Origin: Paramacrobiotus metropolitanus
Taxonomy: Eukaryota > Tardigrada > Eutardigrada > Parachela > Macrobiotidae
Assembly (NCBI RefSeq): GCF_019649055.1
Contig: NW_026570249.1
Span: forward strand, 124,001 to 188,000
Length of the DNA: 64,000 nucleotides
Direction of reading: 5' to 3'
The notes beneath the pieces are model-generated. The model did no database searches. It saw nothing but the letters and a program-made list of their open reading frames with translations, and was not told where the DNA came from. The position numbers and the translations under genes were made by a program. Each line of letters begins with the position of its first letter. Position 1 is the stretch's first letter. Of this stretch, positions 23,433-35,526 are shown piece by piece.

Positions 23433-24503
23433 ATGAATAACATTACTCTGACGTTGAACTGCACCAACATGACCTTTCCTTGTAATCAGACATCCCCGCT
23501 CTGGACACCGTTGTTCGGAATTAAATTGTTTGTATTTGGCGGATCTATTGCATTAAACAGTGGTGTTCTGGTATTATACGCTGTCAAACCATCGCGCATA
23601 ACTCCGTTCAGCATTTATTTAATAGCTTTGTATATTTCGAACATGATCTATTTATGTGCATCCCGATCCCTGACACTGGTAATTGAAGTCCATGGAAGCT
23701 ATCCAATGAGTACCTCCGCATGCTTTTTGTATCTGTACGCCACACGAGTAATCAGTGTTCTATCCGTTATGCTTCACGTTTTGATATCGTTGAACCGCTT
23801 CTGGGCCTTTCGCTACCCCGTGTCGTATCGCAATCGACATAACGACAAAACGACAGCCATCTGTCTATGCCTGGCGGTCATTGGCTACATCCACACTGTC
23901 ACACTGTCCGGATTTCTCCTGGATATTCTGCGTCACTATCCGCGGTACATGTTTAATGAATGTCTGGGTTGGATGGGCAGCAGGGAACCCATGCCAATCT
24001 GGACGGGAATTGAAAATACGATTAGCCGCTACGTGCCGCTGTTCAGTATAATTTGTTTGTATGTCTATTTATTGCGAAAACGCTTCAGTCGGAATGCTAA
24101 CCAGATTCAGCCCCAAGATTCCACATCGAGCAAACCAATACCAGCGGGAATAAATCATACGACGCACCCGGAAGTGCCAGCGCAGGGAGCCAGCACGACG
24201 AATCGATTCGTAAGATCGCGCAGGGACATTGTCAGACCGTTTCTGATTCTGACGTTGACGTCCATATGCGTGACGGCTTGCTGGCTGCCGTACGATGTTT
24301 ACTATTTTGTGAAGTACGTTATGAAAATCTTGCCTCCGACTGTGGCACTGGAAATATGTTCGATGATGTACTCTTTTCAGACAGCGCTTGATCCTGTAAT
24401 ATTTTTTCTTAGCCTGCGTAAATGCAAGTCCACTTGTGTATCTGTAAGCTCGGGCACGTGCCGGTTTTTTTCCGTAAATTTGGACGAAAACAATATTGGA
24501 TAA
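23433..24503 (+). CDS. class A (rhodopsin-like) GPCR, orphan
   Basis: Single exon, 356 residues from the ATG at 23433; the codon before it is GTG. The extracellular N-terminus has several N-glycosylation sites (NIT, NCT, NMT, NQT). There are seven hydrophobic segments. TM1 has the Asn of ALNSGVLVLY. TM3 ends LNRFWAFRYP in place of the usual DRY. TM6 has CWLPYDVYYF, a CWxP motif. TM7 has LDPVIFF in place of NPxxY. A cysteine before TM3 and one in the second extracellular loop (NECLGW) can form the usual disulphide. The third intracellular loop is long and polar. AATAAA is at 24678-24683. Peptide or amine ligand unknown. Confidence 0.88.
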   Translation: MNNITLTLNCTNMTFPCNQTSPLWTPLFGIKLFVFGGSIALNSGVLVLYAVKPSRITPFSIYLIALYISNMIYLCASRSLTLVIEVHGSYPMSTSACFLYLYATRVISVLSVMLHVLISLNRFWAFRYPVSYRNRHNDKTTAICLCLAVIGYIHTVTLSGFLLDILRHYPRYMFNECLGWMGSREPMPIWTGIENTISRYVPLFSIICLYVYLLRKRFSRNANQIQPQDSTSSKPIPAGINHTTHPEVPAQGASTTNRFVRSRRDIVRPFLILTLTSICVTACWLPYDVYYFVKYVMKILPPTVALEICSMMYSFQTALDPVIFFLSLRKCKSTCVSVSSGTCRFFSVNLDENNIG

Positions 24504-25453
24504 AATCAGAGCGAACAGATGATGTTTCCGCATTTTACTTTCAGCAGATCGGCGTTCTCCGTCGTAACACCACCACTAGTCGTTATCGTTCAATAGGTTA
24601 TTATCAGTTATAAATTATAATATTGTTAGCTCTAATTAGCATTTGTTGCCTTGAACTGGTTCAGTAAAATTAATAAGAATAAATTACAAAGTTTGTCCTT
24701 TAATTGTATTCTACACTAAAGTTAAGGATCCCATCGTACCTGTCATTAATTTGAAATGAAATTACAGCAAGCCAAAGAATTTCCGTTACAGTTCCAAACT
24801 GACAGCTAAGAACATTTCTGTAACTTCTCTAATGGACTAAGACTGCACGTTTAGGTTTGATTTTAATATATTTAATATGTACTTGTACATATGCCGTGCA
24901 CGGCATATATAGATATTGAGAATAACTTATGGTTAGTGTGGTTGTTAACGTTGCAACATCTGTATGTATTGTACTATGAACAAAGTACAAGTACTTTGAC
25001 AATATTATAGGAGAGAAGCGCATTGACTATACGTCAGTTGGGAAAATTGTCACGCAAATGGTCGCCGTTATGGTGAATGGACGGTACGGAAGTGTGTGAA
25101 AAAATAGAATGCACAGGCCACGATATATAATTCTATGGCTAATAATATCTAAACACAATGCCCCGTCCGCCCTAAGTTTTTATATACGTAATACAGAACG
25201 ATCGAGAACTCTGCTACACCGTCATTATGAATGTAATTAATGCGTCCACGTTCGGCATTTACGGACGTCTCTTTAATGTCTGTGCAGCTGACCATGAACC
25301 CAATATCCGAATAGCTTTCTTTTGTGGCGTTTTACTGCGAAAATAAATATAAAGACAGTTCATGCATCGAATGCGCATTAAACCTGCACTGGGACAATAA
25401 TCTGGTCAAGCTCCTTCCAGATATACGCATCGCGAACACTGCAACTTTGCAAA
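24504..25453. other. intergenic with GPCR 3' UTR
   Basis: Contains the poly(A) signal of the GPCR gene. The rest shows no gene. Confidence 0.5.
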
Positions 25454-25822
25454 ATGGCTTTGGTTAAATGTATTGCTGTTGTGACCCTAGTTTCCGTGTT
25501 GATCAGTCTTGGCTACGCGATGCGTCCCCGGCATAACCTCCCACCGGCATCTGCTCCAGTGTCGCATAGGCAGAGCGAAGAAGACAAAATGATAGCGTTT
25601 ATCCTTAGTTGTCGAGGAATGACCTCCAATGCCGCGCTCAACTGTCCATGCGCTGGGAATGGGCAGCGTTGTCGGGATCCCCTGTCCATCTGCTCGAATT
25701 TTAAGTGTGTTTGCGATCCGTCTATTAGTACCAACGGTGGCGATAGATGCATTAGCAAATCTCCGGCCCCGGCTCCGGCCAACACCGATATTGGAGAAAC
25801 GGACTATCCTGCAGAACGTTAA
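25454..25822 (+). CDS. small cysteine-rich secreted protein
   Basis: 122 residues with a clear signal peptide (ALVKCIAVVTLVSVLISLGYA). The mature part has eight cysteines between about residues 54 and 99 (SCRG, NCPCAG, QRCRD, SICSNFKCVCD, RCIS), followed by a Pro/Ala-rich acidic tail. The pattern resembles EGF- or EB-like disulphide modules but is not a clear match. A GTGAGT donor follows the stop at about 25829 and an acceptor plus AATAAA lie at about 26200-26297, so the 3' UTR is probably spliced. Confidence 0.75.
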   Translation: MALVKCIAVVTLVSVLISLGYAMRPRHNLPPASAPVSHRQSEEDKMIAFILSCRGMTSNAALNCPCAGNGQRCRDPLSICSNFKCVCDPSISTNGGDRCISKSPAPAPANTDIGETDYPAER

Positions 25823-27194
25823 AACGTGAGTACATATGTTAAACGTTATTCATAGAGTAGGTTCATTTACCGCCTACTAAAATGCTGCATACATTATAAG
25901 ATGCCCATACTTACTAGTAATAAATAAAATTAAATACAACCATTATATTTGGCTTATACTGAACCGTGGTTACCTGTGCTATTCAGAACGGAAGCGTTTC
26001 CTATGTTTTGGGAAGGGAACATCGACTTTTGCCATCGACATTGCGATAAAAACTCTGCCAGAGAAAGAAAATTAAATCAGTTAGTTGTGCTTGTACATAC
26101 AGAGCATGATTTTTGTTAATTCATTTTCTTATTTGCTAAGCGTATATACTATATACTGCATTAAATTAGCTTTTGCATTTCCTCTTTTCGTCTCTCTAGA
26201 TCTGTTTTACATGTACATGTTTTCAAAGCAAAAGAAGCGACGGAGTCAGAAAATGGGAATGAAGGTACCGGGCACCATTTCAGATTGAATCAATAAAATG
26301 TGGGATCGGTAGTAATGTTAGTTGTATGAAATATTATAAATTCTTGTGTAGACCTTTTTTTGTATAAATGCTTGTGTGGAAAAATAAAATTACCTTTTTT
26401 GTCATCTTTTCTGGGTTCTTGTTTATTTTACATTAGCAGCACAAAAATCAAAACAGCCCCACGAACAGGAAAAAGCAAAATGAAACCATGATATTAACTG
26501 CAGTTCTCAATTTTGAACAGATGGAAAAGCAGGAGCTGAGAATTGTTCACCAATTTACATCATTAAGTGTACGTACGTTTATTGGTTTATGAGTCCTAAC
26601 TAAAAAATTATGCGGTGCATCTCCGCCCATGTTTGCATGTTCTGAGTCACGGAGCAAATACGTTTTGCTTGGACATAGTGCCATCCATCGATCCGGCATT
26701 TTTCGGCATTGAAACTGAGATATGCACTGTTAGCGCAATTTTATGTTTAACAATCGACCAAACCTTTGCCAGAACCGCTATTCGCTGGGTCTATACAAAA
26801 TGCCAGAAATGTAGAATTTTTGCATTCACCTAGGAGTAAAATCAAAGAGCATTCAAAGAGCATCATCAAATAAAAGCATCAAAGAGTTTAGACCCGGTAA
26901 CACCACACAAAATCAAACAAAAACCAGTTAAATATATTGCTTATTTACTCGATTACCCAGAATTGATACCATCCAGATAACTTGTTTAGAAAATTCTCAC
27001 TTACGCTGCTGAAATGTATATAAATAATTCACTACATAATTTGGACAAAAATGTATTACCAAATTTAACCGTTTGAAAATTGAATTTCGCTATAATATAT
27101 GATATTTTAATTTTTAAGTACTATTAATCATATTTACCCATAAAGCATAATAAATTTTAAATCTAAATCATATTTGCCAACAGAAGTAGCCAAA
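25823..27194. other. intergenic; probable 3' UTR exon of the preceding gene
   Basis: A TCTCTCTAG acceptor near 26200 and AATAAA at 26292-26297 fit a terminal noncoding exon. Nothing else is supported up to the next gene. Confidence 0.4.
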
Positions 27195-28816
27195 ATGTGT
27201 TTAAGAAATGTGACAGTTTCATTACTGTTTTCAGCATGCATCAGTGCTTTGGTAGTTTCTGGTCATGAGTCTGCGGTAAGATACTCTGCATGAACTGTAT
27301 ACTAGACTTATAAAAATCTTTAACAAATTTTATTTTTCTCTAACATAGTTATATCGGGATTTGTATGTTTAGCAACAAATTCATCAACTGGCTAAAAGGC
27401 AGCTCTTATCCTATCCGTACACAACCACCAATCTCGCCCCTACACTTCCGCAGTCGTCGTACACTTTTAGTGGCGCTTGTACATCCGGAAATATCCTGGG
27501 AACGATTACTTCGACTAGCTTATACGGATTTCCGGCTACATATTCGGTGGACAGCGGCAGTGGCACCGGAAGCTATTATGTAATACTGTATATTTTAGAA
27601 CATACAGTCCATACAGAAAAATAATTTAAAATTCGTATATTGCACTATTAAAATAATTTCCGTTTGCAATATTGCAGCTAGTGATACAGTAACTCGCCTT
27701 GCAAATTACTTCGTACTTTGCAAACGCCTACCCTAATATTATTGCTATCACAGGTCTATGCCCAGCCAACAACCGGGCAGATTTACCTGTGCACTCCCAC
27801 CAGCGGCACATTTACTTTTAATTTTCGTGCAGCAAATCAGTATGGGGCTATCGCCGTACCGGTTACGGTGACTTGCACAGGGACGACGACAACCACTACT
27901 ACTACTCTTTTTTCGACATGCCCTTATACGGGACTAGGAACCAGTAGTATCTACCCTTATGGATCGACATATCCTTATTCAACGGGAACGACTTATCCTT
28001 ATACCACTGGAATTTCTCCTTATACAACGTATCCATACACAACAGGAACGACTTATCCTTACACTACGGGAACGTATCCGTACACCGGTACCACTGGATT
28101 AACTTATCCCTATACAGGTCAGTCATGCAAACCGACACCATGTTTTTATATATAAACACATACAAAAATATAAAATCTGCACTTTACAGTGTTCACATAA
28201 TTTTTCCGCGTACGTATTATAAAAAACTGTAGTTCACGTTGAAAATTAGTAGATACAAACATACATACAAATACGAACATCTAAGCTTTTTATAGGCACA
28301 ACCTATCCCTACACCACCGGAACAGCATATCCGTATACAACAGGAACCTATCCCTACTCTACTGGGTTAACTTATCCATACACCACAGGGACAACTTATC
28401 CGTACACCGGAACGACATACCCTTACACAACTGGAACAACTTATCCGTACACCGGAACAACTTATCCCTTCTCCACTGGAACCAGTTTCCCGTTTGGAAC
28501 CACTGGTCTTACAGGAACGACAGGAACTGTGACCTTTAGCCAGAACAGCTACAATTTCACCACAACGCAGTGTACATCGGGATCGACGGTCGGCACAGTA
28601 TCCGGTACAGGATCAGGATACACTATAGTTACCGGTGGGAACGGAGTCTTCTCCATATCGCCTTCCGGCCAGATTACCCTGACCTCGCAGCTTTATACTG
28701 GCACATACAGTTTAGTTGTCAGCGGTGGCTCAACGACAAACCAAAGACCCGTGACAATCATTGCAAATTGTCAGAATTCTGGATTTACTCCTGGGCTGTT
28801 TGGACGTAAACGATAA
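27195..28816 (+). CDS. secreted cadherin-like protein with Tyr-Pro-Tyr-Thr repeats
   Basis: Exons 27195-27275, 27373-27579, 27754-28117 and 28296-28816 join in phase and give 390 residues. Exon 1 is a signal peptide. Exon 2 has the AKRQ cleavage site and the first half of domain 1 (QSSYTFSGACTSGN). Exon 3 completes domain 1 (VPVTVTC) and enters a Thr run and tandem repeats of about six residues (TYPYTTG / TYPYTGT) that continue into exon 4. Exon 4 ends with domain 2 (SQNSYNFTTTQC ... GQITL ... VTIIANC) and GRKR. The repeats are probably an extended, Tyr-rich linker. It is a paralogue of the minus-strand genes that follow. Confidence 0.82.
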
Positions 28817-29196
28817 TTAATATTTTTATTAGTAGGAGCAATAACCCTCTTTTCGATAAATGTACTTACTTTGCAAAATTTATCCTCTGTTCGCATTGTG
28901 CTTAGTCTGTACATATAGGTAACAAGCACACTGTTTGCAGTCTAACGGTCACTTTCACAAACATTGTACGCTGTATAGAAAACTTATAGCTGTGCATTCA
29001 CATTTGAAAAAGTTCATAAAAGATTTTCTTGTGCTAGAGTTTTACTCAACGGTTCCGCTACCAGGGATTGTTCACTTTATTGAAAAAGGCATAAAGCAAT
29101 GCAGGAATTTCTCACAATTAAAATCAATATCTACTTTTGTACAATACTGAAAATTACAATTTTTGACATTGTTTAAAAATAAGCAAACTTTTAGCA
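28817..29196. other. intergenic between convergent genes
   Basis: The two flanking genes converge here. No coding signal. Confidence 0.5.
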
Positions 29197-31256
29197 CTAT
29201 CCAGTAGTACAAGTAACAGTCACCGTAACCGGTATCGCTTGCTGCACACCGCTACTATTTGTAGCCACAACGGTCAGACTATACACTCCCGCGGAAACAC
29301 TGGTGGCTGTAATATTTCCACTGGCATCAATAGCAAAATTGCCGCTTCCATAGTTGATGGCATACGATGCTGCATTGGTGGCGGTGACGGTCCCCACCGC
29401 CGCCGATGTCCCGCACGTTGACAGCGTAAATCCATAGAACGGTTGCGCAAACACCGGCGCACCGGTTCCTCCCGTCGAAGTCCCACCGCAGGTCACGGTA
29501 ATCGTCACCGGAACGGACGCTGACCCCAGCGTGCCGGTGGCGGTTACTGTTCCTGTATATGTACCGGCTGATAAGGCTGACGATAATGTTATGGCACCCG
29601 CCGTAGAAATGGCAAAGGAGCCGGTACTGGTGATCGAATAACTATTGGCATTGGTGGCCGTCACTGATCCCACGGAGGACCCAGCTGTGCAGCTACTAGT
29701 CGACAGCGTATATGATGTCTGCGGGAAAGTAGCCACACCCGTTGTTGTTCCGCTGCAGGTTACGGTAATGGTCACTGGCACAGTGGTACCGGCGAGGCCA
29801 GTAGTACTGGTACTGGCTACCAGGAGAGTATAAGTTCCTGCTGGTACCGCTGTCAGCATGGTAATAGTTCCCGCCGTGGAGATAGTAAACTGGGTGTTTC
29901 CATTGGTGATGTAATAACCGAGAGCACCGTATGCCTGGACGGTTCCCACGGCCGTACCCGCCGTACAAGTGGTCGCGGTGAAGGTATAGGATGGTTGTAG
30001 GAATCCCGTTCCGGTGGTAGTACCAAAAGGATAGATGCCGGTTGATCCGAAACAGCTGGCGATAATGGTAACCGGGAGTGTAATCGACTGACCCGTCGAC
30101 AGGTACGCTTGGACGTTGGCTGTCAGGGTTCCCGTTGTGGTGGTCAATGGTGTCAGTAAGGTGATAATCCCGCTGTTGGCGTTAATCGTGAATTGGCTAC
30201 CGCTAATGAGATAACCCGATGCACCCGGGTAGCACACTTGTCCGACATAACTGCCGGGTGTGTAACAATTCGTTACGGTGAAAGTCTGCTGGGTGGTTCC
30301 GGTGGTTCCCGTGTATGGATACCCATACGGATAGCCGGTTAAACCAGTGGTTCCCGTATATGGATATCCAGTATATGGATAACCAGTTAAACCAGTCGTT
30401 CCCGTATATGGATATCCGGTTAAGCCGGTTGTGGACTGACATGACGACGTACTCGTGCCATACGGATAGCTCAAACCCGTGGTGCCGGTATATGGATAGG
30501 TCAATCCAGTTGTTCCAGTATACGGATAGGTCAATCCAGTAGTGCCGGTGTAAGGATACGTTAGTCCCGTTGTTCCCGTGAACGGATAGGTTAAACCAGT
30601 CGTTCCAAACGGGTTGTATAAATACGGATTGGTTAGACTCGACGTTAGCGCGCTGCTCAGTAGCAACGGCGAAATGGTGGTGGTCACCGCGGTGTTGGTA
30701 CACGTCCCGTTGTTGAAAGGGCACGAGACGATCCCCAGACCGTTGGTGGAACCCGGACATGTCACGGTTACCGGCACGGAAGTGGTACCGGCGGAAGTAC
30801 TGGCCAGCACGTTGAAACTGAAGGTCGACGGGGCGTTGTTGGCCAGGGTTACGACGCCGGTCAAGTAACCAATGATGGCGTTGAAACCCTGAACAGATTG
30901 GGGATCGATGGTGTAGCCCACTTGACCGGGTACGGAGTTGGCTGATGCCGTCACGGTGCCGACGTTCGTGCCGGTGTTGCAGGAGGTCGCGGTGAACGAA
31001 TACGAACCTTGTCCGAATGTGGGGGCGGAGCCGGCGGTCTGGCGTTTTTGCAGGGCATGCTTGTGGTTAGCGGGAAATTTCCGCATGGAAGTCTGTAAAA
31101 AATATGACAGATTTATTTGAAATTATCACATGAAAAACTTTTCTAGCAATAAGCAAGAAATGATATAAAACTTACTTGAATTGCTCCTGCAAACGTTATA
31201 TATAAGAATACCAGGTAAATATAAAAAATGAATGAGGATTTTGTTAGTTTCAGCAT
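29197..31256 (-). CDS. secreted five-domain cadherin-like protein with YPYTG repeats
   Basis: Exon 1 (31256-31176) encodes a 27-residue signal peptide ending in GTAAGT. Exon 2 (31092-29197) follows TTTTTACAG in phase, giving 658 residues. After LQKRQ (cleavage site) comes domain 1 (QGSYSFTATSC ... VTVTC), then a long linker with many TTGLTYPYTG repeats (about 30300-30610), then four consecutive domains of about 85 residues. Each starts Phe/Tyr-x-Phe-x(4)-Cys and ends with VTVTC or IASC. No calcium-binding LDRE/DxD motifs are seen in these domains. The cysteines at the two ends of each domain probably pair. Strong overall similarity to the 27.2-kb gene implies local duplication. Confidence 0.85.
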
Positions 31257-32390
31257 TTTGCGTGATCGTACACAAAGAAGAAAAATAACACGGTTTTATT
31301 TTAAACTGGGACAAATAAACGGGACGACTTTTTCTGTTCTAAAAAAATCAGTGCAGAGAAAGAACTAATGCTTTTTTCTGCGATGCGGTTTGTACAAAGT
31401 TAGAGCAGCACTGCTGCTTTTTAAATGGCAGATTTTTAAGCATACTTGGCATTTGTTGGTTTTGATACTGGAGAAACGCATCTTCGGATGCCTTGGAAGA
31501 TTAGTGCGTATAGTTTGGCATAATGCAGTATCATCTAAGGATTTGTTTATGCGCTTGTCTTGATGAGTTCGCGGTATTTGTTTTCAACTATGGGAACAAT
31601 TCTTTTTGGGTTTGGCTAATTCACAAGTGATCATTTCCGTTTTCTGCCAATACGAGTCTATTGACGCATATAACAAGTGTGTTTATGCCGAAGTCAACAC
31701 TAAACAGCTGTGTATCGTCATCTCTGTTTGTGGAATACAATGCAGCATACACGACCTTGTTTACCTGTTGTGCTTCGCATGCAGCGTCTGGCCAAATACC
31801 GAAAATTCCTCATCTGCATTCTACAACACAGCTAGCTAGTACGCAAATACTTGTCAAATGTTTTTCTTTATTGCAAATGCTGGAGCGATACATGCACTAC
31901 TTAATGTCTGATGGATGCCCTACGTATGCCCGTTCCCAGCATTGTCATCCGTGGGGAAGATGTAGTGTATGCTCATGCTTGGTACTAGCATACTAACATC
32001 AAAGCAGTGTCGCGGATTTTCTTATGATACTCGCTATAGTTTTGTGTTAACCTATGGTTAATCGGGTATTGCAGCATATAATTATAGATGATATTATAAT
32101 TAGATTACTGTATACCCTTTTTTGTTTGTCTACCATGTTTTACACAAGTATTGAACTTCGATTGTTATATCGTTCACCTTTTCTATTTTTCAGAGTTTGT
32201 ACGAATAACATCATTCTACAAGCACCTAGCTTACTGGAAATACATACAAAAGACAAAATCTAAAACAAATATTTGTATTTGTCTGGAATTTGTGTTCGAG
32301 TAGCAAGAAAAGATACACAAAATTATCTGTATAATCAGTCCTTTCCGGATGAAAAATTAATGGAGCGAGCGCAGTACTTGAAAAAAGATG
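31257..32390. other. intergenic
   Basis: No supported gene. The open frames are short and AT-biased. Confidence 0.5.
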
Positions 32391-34149
32391 TCAAGATGTG
32401 CATGCCGCACCGCCAACGGTAACCGTAATCGGAACAGTTGTCATAAAGCCCCAAGGATCCGAAGCTCGTCCAATCAAACTGAATGTTCCCGCTTGTGCCA
32501 AAGGTCCCATTGTTTTCAGTTCGCCAGAACTTGGATCAACAAAAAATCGTCCAATAACATCTTGCTGTAGACTGTAATTCAGGGGATCTTTGTCGGAATT
32601 AGCCGCCTACAAACAGTAAAAGCACAAATAAGCGCTAAAGATTTAATTGCTGACAAACAGTTTTTTAGCGAGTAATCATTTGCGCAGCGGTTGACCGTCA
32701 GAGTCGCCATAATCAGTTTAATAAATTCAGCGCTAATATTTAAATTACATATCCAGCACATTCGCTGTTACCTGGAGGAGACCAACAAATTGCCACCCGA
32801 CAACATTGCACGGAATATTGAACGAGTATGACGATGCCGAAAATACGGGAGAGCCGGCGACGGTAGTCGTGGCGAGGGTAGTAGCCCCTGCGGTACCGGT
32901 ACAGGTGGCGCTAATGGACACAGGTGCTTGTGCGCTTTGTCCATTCGAACCAACAGCCGCTACGTTAAAGTTTGTCGTGCCAACCGGTAAGGCCGCCGCT
33001 GTGGTTATCACACCGGTGGTCTGGCCAATTTGGTATAATCCATTCCCACCGGACATAAAATATGTCACCGTTGTGCCGGGTGCGAAACTGGCGGTAACCG
33101 TCCCGACCGTTGAGCCAATTGCACAGTTCGTCACGGTAAAAGTATATGAATTCTGGCTAAAGGTGCCACCTATGAATTAACCAGTCCAAAATAAATTTCT
33201 GTAATACAAACTTTTACATAAGCATATAATACATAAAACATAAATATAAATTGCTATATATAATAGCACAACTGCTATAATTCCTATATGGTGCATGTAA
33301 ACTTAAAATTAATCCCTTGTAATATGAATTCTGTAATATAAATTCCTGAAATATAAGTATATGTGCCCTTCATAAGTTCGAATAAACATACCGGCTAGTG
33401 TACAGGCCGGCGTAATGGTAACCGTCGCCGTCGAAGTCGCCACCCCAGTTGCTGCCGTTGTCGCCGTTATCAGAGCGATGATGGGCGTGTTGGTCGTCGG
33501 TGCGGTTGTAAAGGTCAGCGCTCCAGTAGTGGAACTAACCGCCACCTGGCTATTCAGCGTTCCATACTGTACAGCGGCGCCACCCGCCGAAGCCGATACC
33601 GATCCGATGGCCGTGCCCACCGTGCAGGTGGTCGGAGCAAAATTATACGTAGTTTGAGTGAATGTCGGTCCCCCGCAGCTGACCAAGTTAATCGTAACGG
33701 TAGCGGTGGGCACGGTACCGGCTGCCGGGGTGGCTGTGGCGGTCACCTGAATCGTTACTGGAGCGCCGTTGGTTGTCACGGCACTTACGAAGGATATGGC
33801 GCCGGTGGTGGGATTAATGGCAAACTGTCCCGCCGTCGGTTGGGAGGAGATGAGGTAGATGAGCGTGGCACCGGCGGGGGGTGTGGCTGTCACTGTCCCC
33901 ACTGATGCCCCGGCGGCACAGGAGGTGGGCGTGAAGGTGTAGGTGGTTTGTGTGAAGGTCTGCCGTTTACTACGGAAATGTCCGCTTTCTTTGGACTGGC
34001 CGAAACCCTGTAATTAAGCAGGGTGTGCAACAAGTTGATTTCAATATACTGAGCAGGATTCTTACATAGACTTGTGGAACGCTCAAAGAAATAACTATAA
34101 TAACGGAACTCAGAATATTCACAAAAAGGTCATGATACAGATGCACCAT
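32391..34149 (-). CDS. secreted cadherin-like protein with a recognisable cadherin repeat at the C-terminus
   Basis: Exons 34149-34066, 34007-33392, 33169-32772 and 32606-32391 join in phase and give 437 residues. Exon 1 is the signal peptide. Exon 2 has SKRQ and two two-cysteine domains (QTTYTFTPTSC, QTTYNFAPTTC). Exon 3 has a third (QNSYTFTVTNC) and the start of a fourth. Exon 4 reads NSDKDPLNYSL ... FFVDPSSGELKTMGPL ... RASDPWG, which follows the classic cadherin repeat pattern (AxDxD, YSL, FxVDxxSG, L, AxDxxG). That exon supports treating the whole family as derived from cadherin repeats that mostly lost calcium sites and gained a disulphide. Confidence 0.83.
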
Positions 34150-35526
34150 TTCCTAAGATTAACAACTTTGAAGCTTGAACAACTTTAATGCCAGAAGCTC
34201 AATGTTTTGGATGAGGTTTACAACTTTGTGGGATAGATAAATTTTGGTTCTACTTCAAGACCAAAAAGCAGCGATGTGTCTTATAATCCACGCGTAGTTT
34301 TCGCTAATATGTCTAACTGTGTAAACCCGACCAATATTTTAATGTGGCACACATTTTATACTTTACTAAGCATAACTCACATTGATGCAGGGGTGCTTAT
34401 TTAGGATTATTTTTGGCAGATATTTCATGATTCCCTATAAATATTAAACAATAACCATGCTTTTCTGACCATACAATCCTTATTCATGGCCGAATGATGC
34501 AAGCGCGCTTTGTTGATTATGACATGTCTGGAACACTCGTACATAAACTGTGTTTCTTATGTTATTTTATTATGTGACATTTGTCGAGCCAGTACAAATT
34601 TTTCAAAGCCGCATAAACCAACTTTTACGTCGAAACTTATGCGGCCACTTCGATTGTCCAATTGCTATTTTTACGCTTAGTCTTTTAAGTATATGACTCT
34701 TTCGTAATTAAAAGCAACACTACCCGGTAACCCATTTGCGCCGTCAAAATATAAACATATTCCCGTAATGTCGGCAGAAATTTCCGACCAGTCACAGCAC
34801 ATTAAAAACGCCGCAAATTTATGCCCATATTTCCGGAAGCACAACGATCATAATGTTTTCGCATTCTGATTAATACTGACCTTATCGGGCTCGTTAACGT
34901 AAGCGATCGTTTTCGGTACAAAACGCCCGGTTCTTATAGCGCTTGAATATTAACACGGTATGAGTGTGCCAGTTTTGTCCAGTACTGGAAGTGACTTTAA
35001 ATGCATTTGTGGTCATATGCTGTGCGAGTACTGTAATTACAGGCGGATATTGGCTGATAACAACTACGCAGTGAAATGTAGCACAAACACCTGGAGTAAT
35101 AAAGATAATGTGAAATAAACAATGTTGCTATCTTCCTGTTTGTTTAGCCCCTTTATGCTGATTATAACTATCTTCCCAGCCGTCAGTCGCTGGTGGGTTT
35201 GATTACATTTGCAGTGTGCATGAAAAAGCGTGAAGTAGTCAACTGTTATACGTATTGTGCAGTAAACGGTCGACGAATTCTGCTGTACTTATCATTAATT
35301 TGTGTGACGTGCGGATGTGAACTTATTTCCAGTCAATAATTTTAGCGGACTTATATTTTGACTTGAAAATATAGGACTTGAAATCGAAAAACTATAGCTC
35401 TACATTAAAAAACCTCCCTCGTCCTTAATTAAGTATTGTACTACTCCGTTATTTAGCTTTCAACGCACTTCTACTTGACGGATTATTCACAGTTGTTAAA
35501 GGGAATACTGGTGATATACCGTGAAA
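34150..35526. other. intergenic
   Basis: No gene seen on either strand. Confidence 0.5.

Noticed and set aside
28000-30610. CRISPR-like or satellite array at the TATCC/TACAC repeats
   Set aside because: The period is 15-24 bases in frame and encodes TYPYTG; there are no spacers. It is a protein-coding repeat in a eukaryote.
29239-30868. Long antisense ORFs opposite the five-domain gene
   Set aside because: They mirror the biased codon use of the real minus-strand gene and lack any domain or splice continuity.
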